From positions 4,526,001-4,590,000 of the forward strand of contig JAPEHQ010000001.1 of assembly GCA_027405735.1 (NCBI GenBank): a stretch of 64,000 bases of DNA, written 5' to 3'. Below the pieces are notes generated by a model. The model did no database searches. It worked only from the letters and a program-made list of their open reading frames with translations, and was not told the DNA's origin. The position numbers were made by a program, and so were the translations under genes. Position 1 is the stretch's first letter. Each line of letters begins with the position of its first letter. This document shows, in pieces, positions 24,917 to 37,824 of this stretch. Source of the DNA: Mucor racemosus (taxonomy: Eukaryota > Mucoromycota > Mucoromycetes > Mucorales > Mucoraceae).

Positions 24917-26616
24917 GTAAGATTAAAGCTCGATGTAAATCACCTCTAGCGCAATAATTATAAAGTAAGACTATATTATCATCAAATAAACTACCACACA
25001 ATATTATCATGTACAAATATTTACAGTAATAAGCCTGAATCAAGTGGGTACAGCATCGTAAATCCTTGAAAAAGTTCTCAAGTATTATGAAATCTCTTGT
25101 TTTTAAGACTTATAAGGCTTATAAGCGGAATATTAATTTCGAAAATTATTTTTGTCCAGATCATCAATTTGGACATTTTTTAAATTTTTTTTTCTGGTTT
25201 TGCAAATCTAGAGTTAATTATACTACCAATTATAAAAACAAAAAGTACACACACATACAGAATTTAGCGCTCTATTTGCTCAATAAAAAACAATAAGCAT
25301 TTTTATTACAAAATATTACATGAAAATCCTTTAATCAAAAAACCGTTTTTTGGCCAAAAATGCTAATTTTTATTACTTAAAATTTAATATTAAGCTTTTA
25401 TAAAATGTGCATTAGCTATGGCTACAACTTTCTCTCACAATGTAGTATATTTAAACGTTGATTTTGGTATCAAAATTTGATTTTTCTGTTTTTTGATCAA
25501 AATCATGGGTGTTGGTAAGGATAAAATGAGCCCCGAAAATGTCCGCTACAAAATCTGAGTTTTCAGACCGTACGTGGTTAAATATAAAAAAAGTTAAAAA
25601 AAAACGCATTTTTATTTAAACCTTGGATATAAGTTATACCATAATCTAAGAGACTTATTATTAGTCGTTCGATCTTGCTATGCTCAATTACGGCGTCGCT
25701 CTACGGTCTCGCTTTTGCAATTTTTTAATAAATATATGACATGACAGATGGTTTTTCTGGTAGTAGAAAAATGTATGTTTCTTTGATAACATATATTGCC
25801 TATTTTGTATATTAGTTTATAGTTCATGCGCTGTAATACTGCCTTTACATTGGCTGAAATGTGCAATTTAACAGGGTTTTAATTGCACTAAATAATGTAA
25901 AGCCTTAAAAATCCTTTTCTACGTGTGTTGTTTCTCTATTTTTGCTGTTTTTATATTCCAAAGACAGACTATATTTACCGTTTGATAAGGCATATCAGAC
26001 TACCAAGCTGGTATTCTTTTCTTTAATCTCAATATGCATGCTCACATACGAGACTAATGTTTTTAATATATGTAGCAGTCGCTATATAAGAGACTGATAC
26101 TTTCCTTTAACCGCATTGCAAGATCAAATATCGTTATTTACTACTGTATTATTGGACATATTTCTTGATGATTACCAGATCAAATCGAAGGCAATGATAT
26201 TTATATCGAACCTACTCAGTGAAAAGCTAGGACTGGCTACAAACTCACGAAATGTTCCAGAATGTTAAATCTCATTTCGATCTCATATTGAGCCTAAAAT
26301 CTAAATGGAATTGAAACGATATAAATAATACTTTTAGAATCCAGGACCTAATGATGGCTTTTAGCTTCCTTTTTTAACTTAATAATAAATACTACCCTAC
26401 GACGTTCTCCGTGTCATAGAACGGTAATTGTCATTATAGTAAAAGTTTATTATTTGAATCACAAATTAAATGTCAATATCGCGTACATACAATTGACATC
26501 CTGTACAACCAAATCAAAGTGTATTCAAAGATAGAACCAATAACTATGCAATCTACCAATGTACATAACAACTCAACACATTTCATCAACCTTTCTAGAT
26601 AATCATTGGTCAGTTA

Positions 26617-26964
26617 TGTTGCATCCACAGACCTGGGTGCATTCCTTGGTTAAGATTACGACACAGTTTGATATGTTAAGTTCTACATTGCTGTGTATTA
26701 TGTTATGAAGCTCCGTGTATGCAGGAATATGGAACTAGTGTGTGTCACCTAGATTTGATTGGATATATGAATATATATAAATAGACTCCTTTAAACAGGT
26801 CATATAATTAGAGAATGTGAATATAAAAGAAGATGGTTCGATCTTATAATAAAGTTCTTTAGTTTTAGTGTGCTCTTTCATTTTATAACAGTTTTCCTTT
26901 ATTTTTATTAAATGATTTAGTACATATTTTAGCTTTGAGATTGATATAATCTCCTGGCGTAACA
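26617..26964 (-). mobile_element. Solo LTR, family 1, copy 2 (348 bp)
   Basis: The reverse complement of the copy at 849-1196, starting TGTTGCATCC and ending GGCGTAACA on the plus strand. A perfect 5-bp duplication agtta flanks it at 26612-26616 and 26965-26969. It lies in the asymmetric spacer of the palindrome and is present once, unlike the family 2 LTR in the arms. Confidence 0.92.
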
Positions 26965-27222
26965 AGTTACAATGATCCATTACTTTTAGATTTCCATTCC
27001 CTTTAGATTAGACAATTAATATAAATAGCAAAAGACTTTCATTAGCCGTGAAGATCTTTATCTTATCTTAAAAGAATAAAACAACATCTTATATATTATT
27101 TATTACGTGTTTTATTTTCGTTTTTTCACACTCCGTGATATAATGATATAATCACTACTTGTAGTCTTTTTTTTATTTTATTGTATTGGTATTGGACATG
27201 ACCGTTATCTACCTGTAGAGAA

Positions 27223-27293
27223 AGACGGGTGATAAGATGGATGAAATAAGACGGATGGTAAGACGGATGGTAAGACGGATAAGATGGATGAAG
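27223..27293 (+). repeat. Short tandem array, agacggatggta-type
   Basis: About five imperfect units related to 'aagacggatggt' lie in the palindrome spacer, just before the right arm begins. Confidence 0.75.
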
Positions 27294-28052
27294 CACAGCA
27301 AGATTGAACGGCTAAATCCTTTATACTATTGGTACAATATATCCAAGGTTTAAATAAAAATGCGTTTTTTTTTAACTTTTTTTATATTTAACCACGTACG
27401 GTCTGAAAACTCAGATTTTGTAGCGGACATTTTCGGGGCTCATTTTATCCTTACCAACACCCATGATTTTGATCAAAAAACAGAAAAATCAAATTTTGAT
27501 ACCAAAATCAACGTTTAAATATACTACATTGTGAGAGAAAGTTGTAGCCATAGCTAATGCACATTTTATAAAAGCTTAATATTAAATTTTAAGTAATAAA
27601 AATTAGCATTTTTGGCCAAAAAACGGTTTTTTGATTAAAGGATTTTCATGTAATATTTTGTAATAAAAATGCTTATTGTTTTTTATTGAGCAAATAGAGC
27701 GCTAAATTCTGTATGTGTGTGTACTTTTTGTTTTTATAATTGGTAGTATAATTAACTCTAGATTTGCAAAACCAGAAAAAAAAATTTAAAAAATGTCCAA
27801 ATTGATGATCTGGACAAAAATAATTTTCGAAATTAATATTCCGCTTATAAGCCTTATAAGTCTTAAAAACAAGAGATTTCATAATACTTGAGAACTTTTT
27901 CAAGGATTTACGATGCTGTACCCACTTGATTCAGGCTTATTACTGTAAATATTTGTACATGATAATATTGTGTGGTAGTTTATTTGATGATAATATAGTC
28001 TTACTTTATAATTATTGCGCTAGAGGTGATTTACATCGAGCTTTAATCTTAC

Positions 28053-28266
28053 CTCTCCAATATCATAAACATAAACGTGGCCATCACTGGAACCTATTGC
28101 CATCTTTTTGCTGTCGTCTGTGTCCCAAGCCAATTTATTATTCAATGCTTTACCAGAACCAACTTAAGTACTTACAAATAATTATTCCTCGGTATTTGCA
28201 TTCAAATTCCATAAATAAAATTAACTGGTTCCATTTACAGTAGTAACAAACGTATCATCAGCTCGC
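28053..28266 (-). pseudogene. Captured dynein intermediate chain-like fragment, copy B-right
   Basis: The mirror image of 24703-24916 in the right palindrome arm, with the same in-frame TAA and the same base losses. It is not an independent insertion. Confidence 0.65.
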
Positions 28267-28779
28267 CTTATGATAAATGTCAATCTAAACTTAGATATAT
28301 GCCACTGTCATTGTTATACAGTAAACTATTAAAAACTTGATTTTTAATAATACATCAATTAAATAAAAAAACAAAATGATACTAATAGAATATGGTGAGT
28401 ATTTAAGATCTAAGTAAGTTTGATAATGTATGCTTTTAAATCCTTTTGAAAACCCTGAATCAAATACAACATCTTAGTCATGTAATTTGTACCCATCAAA
28501 ATGTCGCGATTTTCACCACACAATGAATGCACCTTTTATCAATCTTGACCTCGTTTTACATTGAGTATCAGTTTTTTTACTAGTTGTATTCCCACTGATT
28601 TATTAATATCCAGTCATATTGAACGATAGTGTATTAAATTACAATTTACTAGTATACTGTTGGTAGTTTTTTCTTATTACATTAAAAACTTGATCTTATT
28701 ATTATTGTTATTACCATTATTGATTATAATTGTCAAACTGATTGATTCATACAGTATATCTTACAATCTATTGACTACT

Positions 28780-29103
28780 GATTTATCAGAATATGTTTAT
28801 GTTAAATAAAAACTAGAAACATTAATCAACAAGTAAAGAGATTTCGTTTATTAAAAGGAAACAAAGAGGGTTTATATACTAATTGAGTTGAAGGAAATGA
28901 TGATGTGATAAGTATTATAGGTGTTATCTATTATACTAATGTGGCATGATAGTGGAACATTATGCTTTAATGTCATGCTGCAATATCATGCTGTAATATC
29001 ATGCTGGAACCGTGGTTTTATTGATGTTTAATTGACTTGAATTTTGGTTCCTGAACTATTGTTTTACTTTTGGATTTGACATCCGGTTAAGAATGATACA
29101 TCA
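28780..29103 (-). mobile_element. Solo LTR, family 2, copy 3 (in right palindrome arm)
   Basis: A 324-bp element, TGATTTATCA...GATACATCA, flanked by actac at 28775-28779 and 29104-29108. This is the same insertion as 23867-24191, duplicated with the arm. Confidence 0.9.
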
Positions 29104-30289
29104 ACTACGACATGTATTGAAGTGCAAAGTCTTGATATCGGATATAAGAAACCTTTAGCGTACCAAGTTTAATCCAATAATTACCAAAAACACTTGGACC
29201 TCAATCATGACACCATATTATTTTATCCCAGCGGTTAATCAATCAAGTAGCTATCAAATCAACATTCAAGCACATTTAGCGCAGTATTGAAACAAGACAA
29301 CTACTCACAAGCTCTGCAAGAACGGTTAAATTATGATTGATCCATTTCAATTCGTAGATTACTATCAAACATATCTAATGGTTTACTAATGACTTAAATT
29401 ACATCTTAGGGTCTCAATGTCAAACCAATATAAAAGGCCATACTTTTATATCTAAATAAACGATATCTTGTTTTTATTACACAGTTGATGAGCTGATTCA
29501 TTACTGACTATTTTTTAATTGTATTCTTTTTTGAGTATTATTTATCAAACCTGAAAATATACGATAATGTGCACCTTGTTATCTTTTTAGCCATATTCAG
29601 TGGGCACAACAGTTCAAGCTATAATGTGCAGCCCACCTGCTGAGCACCACAGCGAAATAATCTTGTGCAGCAGAGGTCGGCCGTAATGACTAATTATTCT
29701 GATTAACATTAATAGGCTTCAAAAGCATAGTTAAGTGCTATCATTGCTACTAAATTGCATGATTTAATATGTAGAAAACTCTTGAAGCATTTACTCTTTT
29801 CTTTTTTTCTTTTTTTTTTTTTTTTTTTTGGTAATGCTACAAATCACTATCGTTAAATATGACTGAATATTAATGAATCAGAGAAAATACAACTGGTAAA
29901 AAACTGATACCCAATGTACATTGAGGTCAAGATTGATAAAAGACGGTGCATTTATTGTGCAGTAGTGAAAATCACAGCGTTTTGATGGATAGAAATTACA
30001 GGACCAAGACGTTGTATTTGCCTCAGGATTTTCAAAAGGATTTAAAAGCATACTTTATCAAACTTACTTAGATGTTAAATACTCACCATATGGTATTAGT
30101 ATTACCTTGTTTTTTATTTACTGGTCGCTGTATTATTAAAAATCAAGCTTTTCATAGCTTATAACAATGACAATAATAGAATGTTTCTGATGATTTTAGA
30201 TTGGCATTTATCATAAGGCGTGCTGATGATACGTTTGATACTGTTGTAGATGAAATACTAGTTCCAAGTCTAAAAGAAACTGTACCTTT

Positions 30290-33264
30290 TTTTTATAGTA
30301 AATATTTAAATTAAAAGTCAATCATATCTTGGATTTCTATTTTTAGTCATGTTATTACATAAAGTTAACATTCGATTTAGTGGAAAATTCGATTTAATGG
30401 ATACTTTTTTTTTTCACCGACGAGTCCATTAAATCAAATTACGGCCGTGTATATTTAAGATTAAATGAATATCATGTATATTTTACTTTGATAAGTCCTT
30501 GAAAATTTGTGATTTTGTACACTCTTTTTGAATCCAGTTGTACCATATATATACTTTTTAAGTTAAACCCATTATTAAGCGAATGTTTTATATTTTATTT
30601 TATACTTTACGTACACTAAATGTGTCTTCAAATAATTAATTATACACTCGAACCTTAGTTTTTGTATGAAATTTCGATACCCGCATCTCACAGCTGCTTG
30701 AGATATTTAAACATCCGCGTCCGGACTCTCCGGTAATTTTTTTTTTAGAAATTTATAGCTTGGAAATATTATTAGATGGCCGCGTCCGGAGATTGTTCGA
30801 CATTTTTTTTGGAAGAGCAACCATTGGCAAAAATGTGGATTACATATTCAATTTGTAATAAAAAAATGTTCTTTTTTAAAACACACTGAGGGCTTATAAA
30901 CCAGCCAAAAAAATCTGTGGATCTAATTTCTTTTCTTTTAGTTTCAGTTTTTTTCATTTGAGCTGAAGAAAGTAAGCATGATAGTAGTCCTATTTTTTAT
31001 TATAATTCTTGCACCATTTTATTAGGCTGTCTTCATCTCATTCACAAAGATCTTTTGTTTATAAAACCTTATAATAACTACGATATATGTTTATTAACAA
31101 TCTTTTTACTACTACGTTATAAACTAATACCGTGCCCTGATTGTTGATTAAATTTCCTTAAAAATACCTAGTAGGTAAATAATTCTTATTATTTTATATG
31201 AATAGCAACTGACTTGATTTGCATTCGCTAAACCATATACTGTAAATGCTGTGTACGTAAGGTATTAGGCATATAGTAACTATTTTTTTTTACAATATCA
31301 TCTTCATATTGAAATAAACTAATCTATCATTATGTTTTTGGGTCAAAAGACTATTTATAAAGAATACATTTCAATATGAGTTACAAATGTAATTGGCTTC
31401 AAAACTGGCTGTTTAATATCCTCAAAAACCGACAGCATCATTATTATGTGCAACCTCGAATTGGTATCAACCCAAAACTAAAAGATCTAGACTTAAGGTT
31501 TTATACACAAATAGCCCTCAAAATCATATCTCAAGAATCCAGGCTTAAAGTCAGGTATCAAGGCTCAATACTGTTATACACGACAAAACTTTCATCGAGT
31601 ATCAACATAATTCAAGACATCATCAACGAAAACATTGTATCTTTTTTATTCTATATCTAATGACAATCCAAAATGGCGCAGATTTGACTAATTGACAAAC
31701 ATTCTCTAGGAAAAGTATGTATTAGCAGAAAATATGTAATACTAATGCCACCATCATGTATTCATTTCCTTTAATTTTTACTTGGAAATTACCCTCGTCA
31801 CATTACATAATCTTCAAAAAGCAATATTCTTTACTTTTTGCTACAAGAAATAGTAAGTAAACAAAAAAAGCGTTGCGAATACAATTATACCTCTTTGATA
31901 TTTATTTAAGATATAAAGTAAAGCAAAGGTTTATGGATTACCATAGCCTTTGTGATATACTGTATATACTATTTCCTAATTCTATTAATAATACAGTAAT
32001 AAGATCGTGAAGCAAGATCTTCATGGTTTAGTTCCTAGTTTGGAAGTACCAGTGGTACAATTTGACATTTTCAAGTTTTGTGTGATTTAAAGTTATTAGA
32101 TCTTAGATGTTGACTAAGATCAATTTGATTACTAAACAAACTTGGTATATATAGTTTACTACACCTTTGATTTACGTATATATCTACCAATGATAAATAT
32201 TTTGAAGACCGTTTATTATTATATACCTCATTAATGATGCATATCGGAAAATTAGTTACGTTACATTTAAAAGCTTGGTGAAAGCTTTTGGCATTTTGAA
32301 TAGTCAAAAACGTCAAATGATTGGTCACTTTAAGCCTCGAGTAAACAGCATTACGTCTTTTTCCAAGTGGTTTTTTTTATGCCTCAATTTTATGCAAATT
32401 TGCAGCTTTATTTGCGCTATTCGGATTGCTTGTAAGCGCATTTTTGATAGAGTAACAGTACCGTCGGTTTTTGAGGATATTAAACAGCCAGTTTTGTAGC
32501 CATTTTCATTTCTGACTCATTAAAATGTAGTTTCTATAAATAGTCTTTTAAAGCAAGATCTAGAAGCTCTCGATTCTTTCTTTTACCATTAGTTTTTCTA
32601 GTACTAAAGCCTACGTTTTCCATAATAAATTTTAGTAGCCTTTATTATTATTCTTTCTATAATAATAATAAATAAAATCTTATTACAGTGTATATCTATA
32701 AACTCTCAAAAATATGTTAAATAATGTAAAAAAATCCATTTCAACATTAACTAATGTTAAAAATCAAATATTATATTATTCTCATGTTATCATGTGCTTA
32801 CATTTTTTTTCCCATAATGATTATGTCTCAAGAAGAAAATATTTCAAAATGGCTTATCAGCTTTCCAACAAACTAAATTACGTAACACTCCTGTAGATAA
32901 AATGTTCATACTGTATACTAAGAAAAATTTATAAAATATAGGCTGTCTTCATACGTTGCTGAAAGCACCTGATTTTATTCAAACTCTACAGTTAAATAAT
33001 ATATAACATGTTTTAATATATAAGCTAAACAATTACAATTCCTAATTCTAGATCGAGAACATTCTCGTAAGAATTGTTTGAGACCGTCAGAACAGAATAG
33101 GAAACTTTATTATGTTAGAACCTTCTTGAACATTTATTTAATAGCGAAATTATATGATATACAAAGAAAAGAAAACCTAATATCTAAACATTACTCTTTT
33201 TTTTCGCTCGGTCATAACCGCTTAATAGTTATTCAAATTACTTGATTTCAATTCTCAATCTCAA
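30290..33264. other. Repeat remnants, no supported gene
   Basis: 30640-30805 matches the reverse complement of about 46155-46330 and has a 'cgaacctta' end like those of pogo/Tc1-type inverted-repeat elements. 32.07-32.40 kb matches 22.5-22.68 kb inverted. The 94-codon frame at 31376-31660 is unrecognised and may be chance. Confidence 0.5.
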
Positions 33265-34182
33265 ATGTCCTCAATGGACGAACAATTTTACTTAATGCAA
33301 CAACAAATTGCTGCTCTTCAAGCAGAGCGTAATTCTGATGCAACTACTCCTATGCAGTCAGCGGATGACACTGCTACCTTACCACTTCATTTAATCGGCG
33401 CAAGCCCTCATTATGAATGGTACCCCTCGGATTCTATTACTGAATTTATGGATTTCGGGGCTCCTTTGAATACTTCTCCAATGCTTTTCGACTCCCAGCG
33501 TAAGCATGGCAAATTTGGAGTAGACGTCTCCAGCTACCATCCCCTCAGCTGAACATTTGAAGAATAAAGGGCAACGTTTTGAAGACAACTCCATCAAGCA
33601 TCTTCAATATATTCATTCGGCCACCTATCGCCCTTTAGAAGACATTTTTATTCATGAACTCATTAATGCGGAAGAGGGTAACCCTAATCTTAAACTCTAC
33701 TGTTCAATGTTACACGATATCCGTCGCCTCATGCGTCATACTGGTGTTACGGCAATCCATATGTGTAACAACATCGCTCTTCGGGCAGTAGATCCTTTCT
33801 TTTCAATGAAATCTACTGAGGCCAACTATCCTCTCCCTTTGGATGAATTCCAAAACACCGTGGTCAGCCAAACTTCAGCTAAGAAAGCCACTCGTGAAGC
33901 CACTGCTAATCTACGAGGTCGCTATCCTTTCTGCCGTTTCGGCCCCTCTGGCTCCTTCTCGAATATTCCTGATCAGCAGTTTTTTTAACAGGTCCACCCT
34001 CGCAGCAGGGTGGGTACAACAAGATCAACAGCAATAGCAACAGCAGCAATTCCAACAGCAACTCCAACGACATCAGCAACAAGAACAGCAACAACAACAG
34101 CGGCAGCAACTACAACAACAGAAACAACAGCAAATTCCACCAGCTCAACAACCAGAAGTTCAACAATTCTTTTCACCAGTAG
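33265..34182 (+). pseudogene. Gag-like ORF of a fungal retroelement, two frameshifts
   Basis: Three consecutive frames form one degenerate protein. The first is 33265 to about 33535, starting at an ATG and beginning with a Gln-rich coiled segment. The second runs from about 33535 to 33980 and includes NKGQRFEDNSIKHLQYIHSA and a domain with YPLPLDEFQNTVVSQ. The third lies beyond a T8 run (about 33979-33986) and includes TGPPSQQGGYNK, then an Asn/Ser-rich tail. Both breaks are single-base frame shifts. From memory, this order is seen in gag-like proteins of mucoralean retroelements. No reverse transcriptase follows, so the copy is truncated as well as frameshifted. The higher GC content contrasts with the surrounding repeats. 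Confidence 0.6.
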
Positions 34183-34439
34183 ATGCAACTTTTTTTATTT
34201 TGTTAAGTTCTATAATAATAGTTTATGACGACCTATTTGACTTGCTGTCGTACTTTCGGAAGAAAAAACGCATTGTAAGTTAAAACGTGATTTGATATTC
34301 AACTTGAATTTTCAAAAAAAAGCCATTTTTCATAGTTTTCCATTTTTATGGCCAGAACGTGCCCCCTTTTTTTTATTACCACCCTCATACGAATCACTTT
34401 TGAGAATACATCTTAGACATTACTCAATAGGTACAGTAT

Positions 34440-35690
34440 AAATTATTTGGATTTCATTACCTTCTCCTAAATTTATTTTGTACCTCACGAAAGACTCAAA
34501 AACAGGTAAAGTTTATAGTTTTCTCCCTAAAAATTGACTCTCATTTTCTATCCCTGCTCTATTTTTTTTCCGCTAAATAACGCCAAGAAAAAATAATATA
34601 AAAATGTACCTGAGATGATCAACTTTGATCCAAAAGCGAGTATACAGAAATATCCTATTTTTTGCAGTTAGTATAACGTTTTAAATGCTAATGTTTCAGA
34701 TTTTTACGCGTATTTCACTGCTAAGAACTAAAATCTTTGAGCATTCATATCTCCACAAAAAATTAAGCTATACTAGTACTTCTTAATAATAAAACTTACT
34801 TGCTTTGAAGCACTCTATAACATATTTTGATTTAAAAATATTCTGAGTATTTTTATTTTTTTTCATTTTTTTGGACATTTTTGTAGTAGATTTCAATATA
34901 TTAGTTAAATTGAGCAGAGCTTTTTTTACATTTATGTCATTAAACTCGTTGAGCTCTCTTAAACCCAATTTAGGTTTTTTCAAAATATTAATTTTTCGTG
35001 GAGATATCCTCAAAAATGTGTACAAAGAGATACCTTCGATTCTAGCTTTCTTTTTCCCCTTGTATACCCTCATCCTAAATTCTGAATTTGAAAAAAAATT
35101 GACAAAACTTTTGTTTTCTCTACAGCAAATACAGCTAGAAGGTTAAGAAATAGTTCGATCGATAGATAATTTTATTCTACATTATCTCAAATTTTTATTT
35201 TTGAAGTATGCTTATAAAAAGTGATGTGTATCTCCAAAAAACCTCCAAAATTTCAATCGCATTTTACGCAAAGTTTTACGTGAAAAATTTGTTTGAATTT
35301 TATTTAGATGGATGAAAAATTTAAAACTGTACAGAAACTATTTAGTAAGCTATTTCAACTTATTTTGCGGTTCATGAGCCATTAAGCAATTTTGTTTTTT
35401 TGATCATTTTTTAATCGATTTGTAAAATCAATTTTGAAACCCAGTTATCATAGGTTTTAAGTTATAATTTTGATTATCTCAACGAAGAACCAATATTTTT
35501 CGCAAAAACAAAAGATACAGAGTAGTTTTTAGCTGGAAATATCTTGTGAAAACAAAACTGTGGCATCTTAATTTAGGATCTTAGTTTTTTACAATGTATC
35601 TTGGGTAAATGTTAAGCCAGTGGGCTTATATTCTGGTATTAACTTTTTTATTCTCGGACAGATATCAATGACTAATAGAGGAGAAGTATA
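34440..35690 (+). repeat. Dispersed repeat R1, copy 2
   Basis: Similar along its length to 18540-19830 and includes a 5' extension also seen in copies 3 and 4 (the 'cctgctctatttttttt' segment). The core frame is shortened by a small deletion near 35095. Confidence 0.85.
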
Positions 35691-37824
35691 CCTTCTTTAA
35701 AATTTGATGGCAGGACAATATTTAAAACATATTTATAAATAAATCAATTGATTTCATCATTTGTTTTCAATTTTACAGTTTCAGTATAGAAATTTAGTAC
35801 TTTGGCAGTTGTACCAAAAAACGGTAACCGGCCTTAATACAGCGTAATAAAAGTTTGCATGTGTCAACTCAAGATGACATGTTGCTTAGCATAAATATTC
35901 TGATTTTCGTATTTCCTACTGTACAGATTATATGATTTTGCATCTTTATTTCTATCATTGTTTTCTTCAGTTCTTAATATACAAATAAACGAGATTCTCT
36001 TCTCGATAAACTTTCAAATTATTATCCCACAATTTTATATCTTCTATTAAAGTAGTTCACATGAATTCCCTTTGTGATATAAGATAGAGAGGGAATTTTG
36101 AGAGTTGCTCAGTATTGATAATTTTTTCAGTGAATCAGATAAGACGAGAATGTAGCAGTCTTTTATATAACAACCCTACTTACCTATCTCCAAAAAAAAC
36201 TTCAAAATTAAAATGTAAAAGCACACATGAGATACTAAAAAGATGTTATTTGTGTTTAGGATATACACTGTACTGGTTACATTTGACAGCAGATGGGATC
36301 ACTACTAATTGAAGTGATTAAAGGATTAGATCCATATGTTTCTTAGAGTTTCGAGCATGAGGCTGTAATAATGTATTGCACTTTTATTTCATTTAGTTAT
36401 GTTGCATTTAGCCTATGATGAAACATTGTAGTCTGAAGTCCTGAAGTTGAGCCAGTGTAATGAGTCAAACATTTCAGTTTCATTTATGGAAACCTTGCCT
36501 CATTCCGTATATAAATACTACAAGGAAATCATTACATGATCCCTTGTAGGTTTATCTGTTTTGTTACACTCCCTTTACTTTTATTTATCCACTAATAAAT
36601 ATCTAAGTTACAAATAAGAAATCATCCTTCATCAATCCAATGATCATCAATTTGTAGTAACAAGAACAATATCTATAATCATATTATCCACTTTTGTTAT
36701 TAGTCTAAAATTACAGGTCATTACAGCCAGTTGCGAATTAGTTCCCGTAAGTGGAATTTAGCTATTCCACTTGTGTAAACATTCACCTTCTAAAATTAAT
36801 CAAACATGAATATTCTATAAACTTAACTTGTCCCTATGCTACTAAAGCTTGCTCTGTTCAATCTATTATATCGCCATATTGTAATCAGTTAGTTCCTCAA
36901 GGTGATCAAATCATTCATACACATTGAATTGCGGATATTATATCCGCGCTTCCAAAACATATAAATACCTTGAATTCTGATGTCTTCAGTTCTGGGACTA
37001 TATTATTTACTCATTACACTAATCCTGTTTCAAGGAAAAATAACCTGTTTTGACATTGTAAGACAGGGACAGCGTTCTGTTGAAATCTAAAGCTTTAATA
37101 TTCTATATATTATAACTAATCATGCATGCCCTTCCCCTAAAGTACAGTCAATGTATTTATCTCATTTCAGTTGTCTAATGAAGGAATATTACAAAAGATT
37201 TCGCTTGCATACTATTGAAACGGTAATTTTTTGTGCTAATGCCGATGATCCCCGAACGGCGAACAAATCCGAGTACGACCAAACGATTTGTATATTATAT
37301 AAATACATATATATATATATATATATATATGTATGAATTGTATTAAACAATTCTTATCGCAAGGAATCATCTCTTTGCCTATGATGATATATTCATATAT
37401 TTACATGTCTTTGTTGATACAACAATAAATATACTATTTCAAATAGGCGATCGATTCCCCGCCGTTTTGATGGAAAAGATTATCAGATGCAATTGATCAA
37501 AAACCAACGATCCCCACCATTTCTTTTCCTTTACAGACTGCTCGTCTCATATCTAATGATCTTGCGTATTCTAAATTCAATACACAGGCCTCCAGTAGTT
37601 GCATTGTACAATTGCTCATCTCAAGCTGGGGATGTTTATAAGGTTTGGTGTTACAGAAGCTCGGATTTGCCTGACCCTCAAGGACTGTTTATCTGATCGA
37701 AATTAGCAAGCTTTGTTATCAGATTGCAATTCAGATCCTTCCTATAGATCATCTATATAAGAAAAAGGAATTAATCAAAACTTTCTCTTTTTCTTTTCCG
37801 ATTAATAAAAATATTTGTGATAAG
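35691..37824. other. Intergenic, no gene recognised
   Basis: Contains a (TA)n run at about 37307-37330 and several short frames. A TATA-like element (tatataa, 37754-37760) lies 65 bp before the next start codon and probably belongs to that gene's promoter. Confidence 0.5.

Larger units (their letters stand above)
22684..30289. repeat. 7.6-kb palindrome: two ~2.95-kb near-identical inverted arms
   Basis: The left arm (about 22684-25635) and right arm (about 27335-30289) are near-perfect reverse complements: coordinates pair to a constant sum of about 52970, and long frames such as 25066-25296 and 27673-27903 are identical. The spacer (25.64-27.33 kb) is not symmetric. It holds extra repeat-A sequence (25.64-26.24 kb), a solo LTR (26617-26964) and a short tandem array. 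The outer ends read as TACAGTTT-type on the left and AAACTGTACC on the right. I found no convincing target duplication. Both arms carry the same LTR insertion and the same captured gene piece. Confidence 0.92.

Noticed and set aside
24726..25043. 105-codon ORF identical to 27926-28243
   Set aside because: The identity only reflects the palindrome; it is antisense to the captured dynein-like piece and has no protein-like features.
31376..31660. 94-codon plus-strand ORF
   Set aside because: Unrecognised, in repeat-rich sequence, with no promoter or intron evidence.
34010..34228. Thr/Ala-rich ORF and its antisense Val-rich partners
   Set aside because: Alternative frames of the CAA/CAG-type repeat in the gag-like tail.
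37440..37465. Possible tRNA T-arm ('cgatcgattccccgcc')
   Set aside because: No matching D-arm, anticodon arm or acceptor stem could be built around it.
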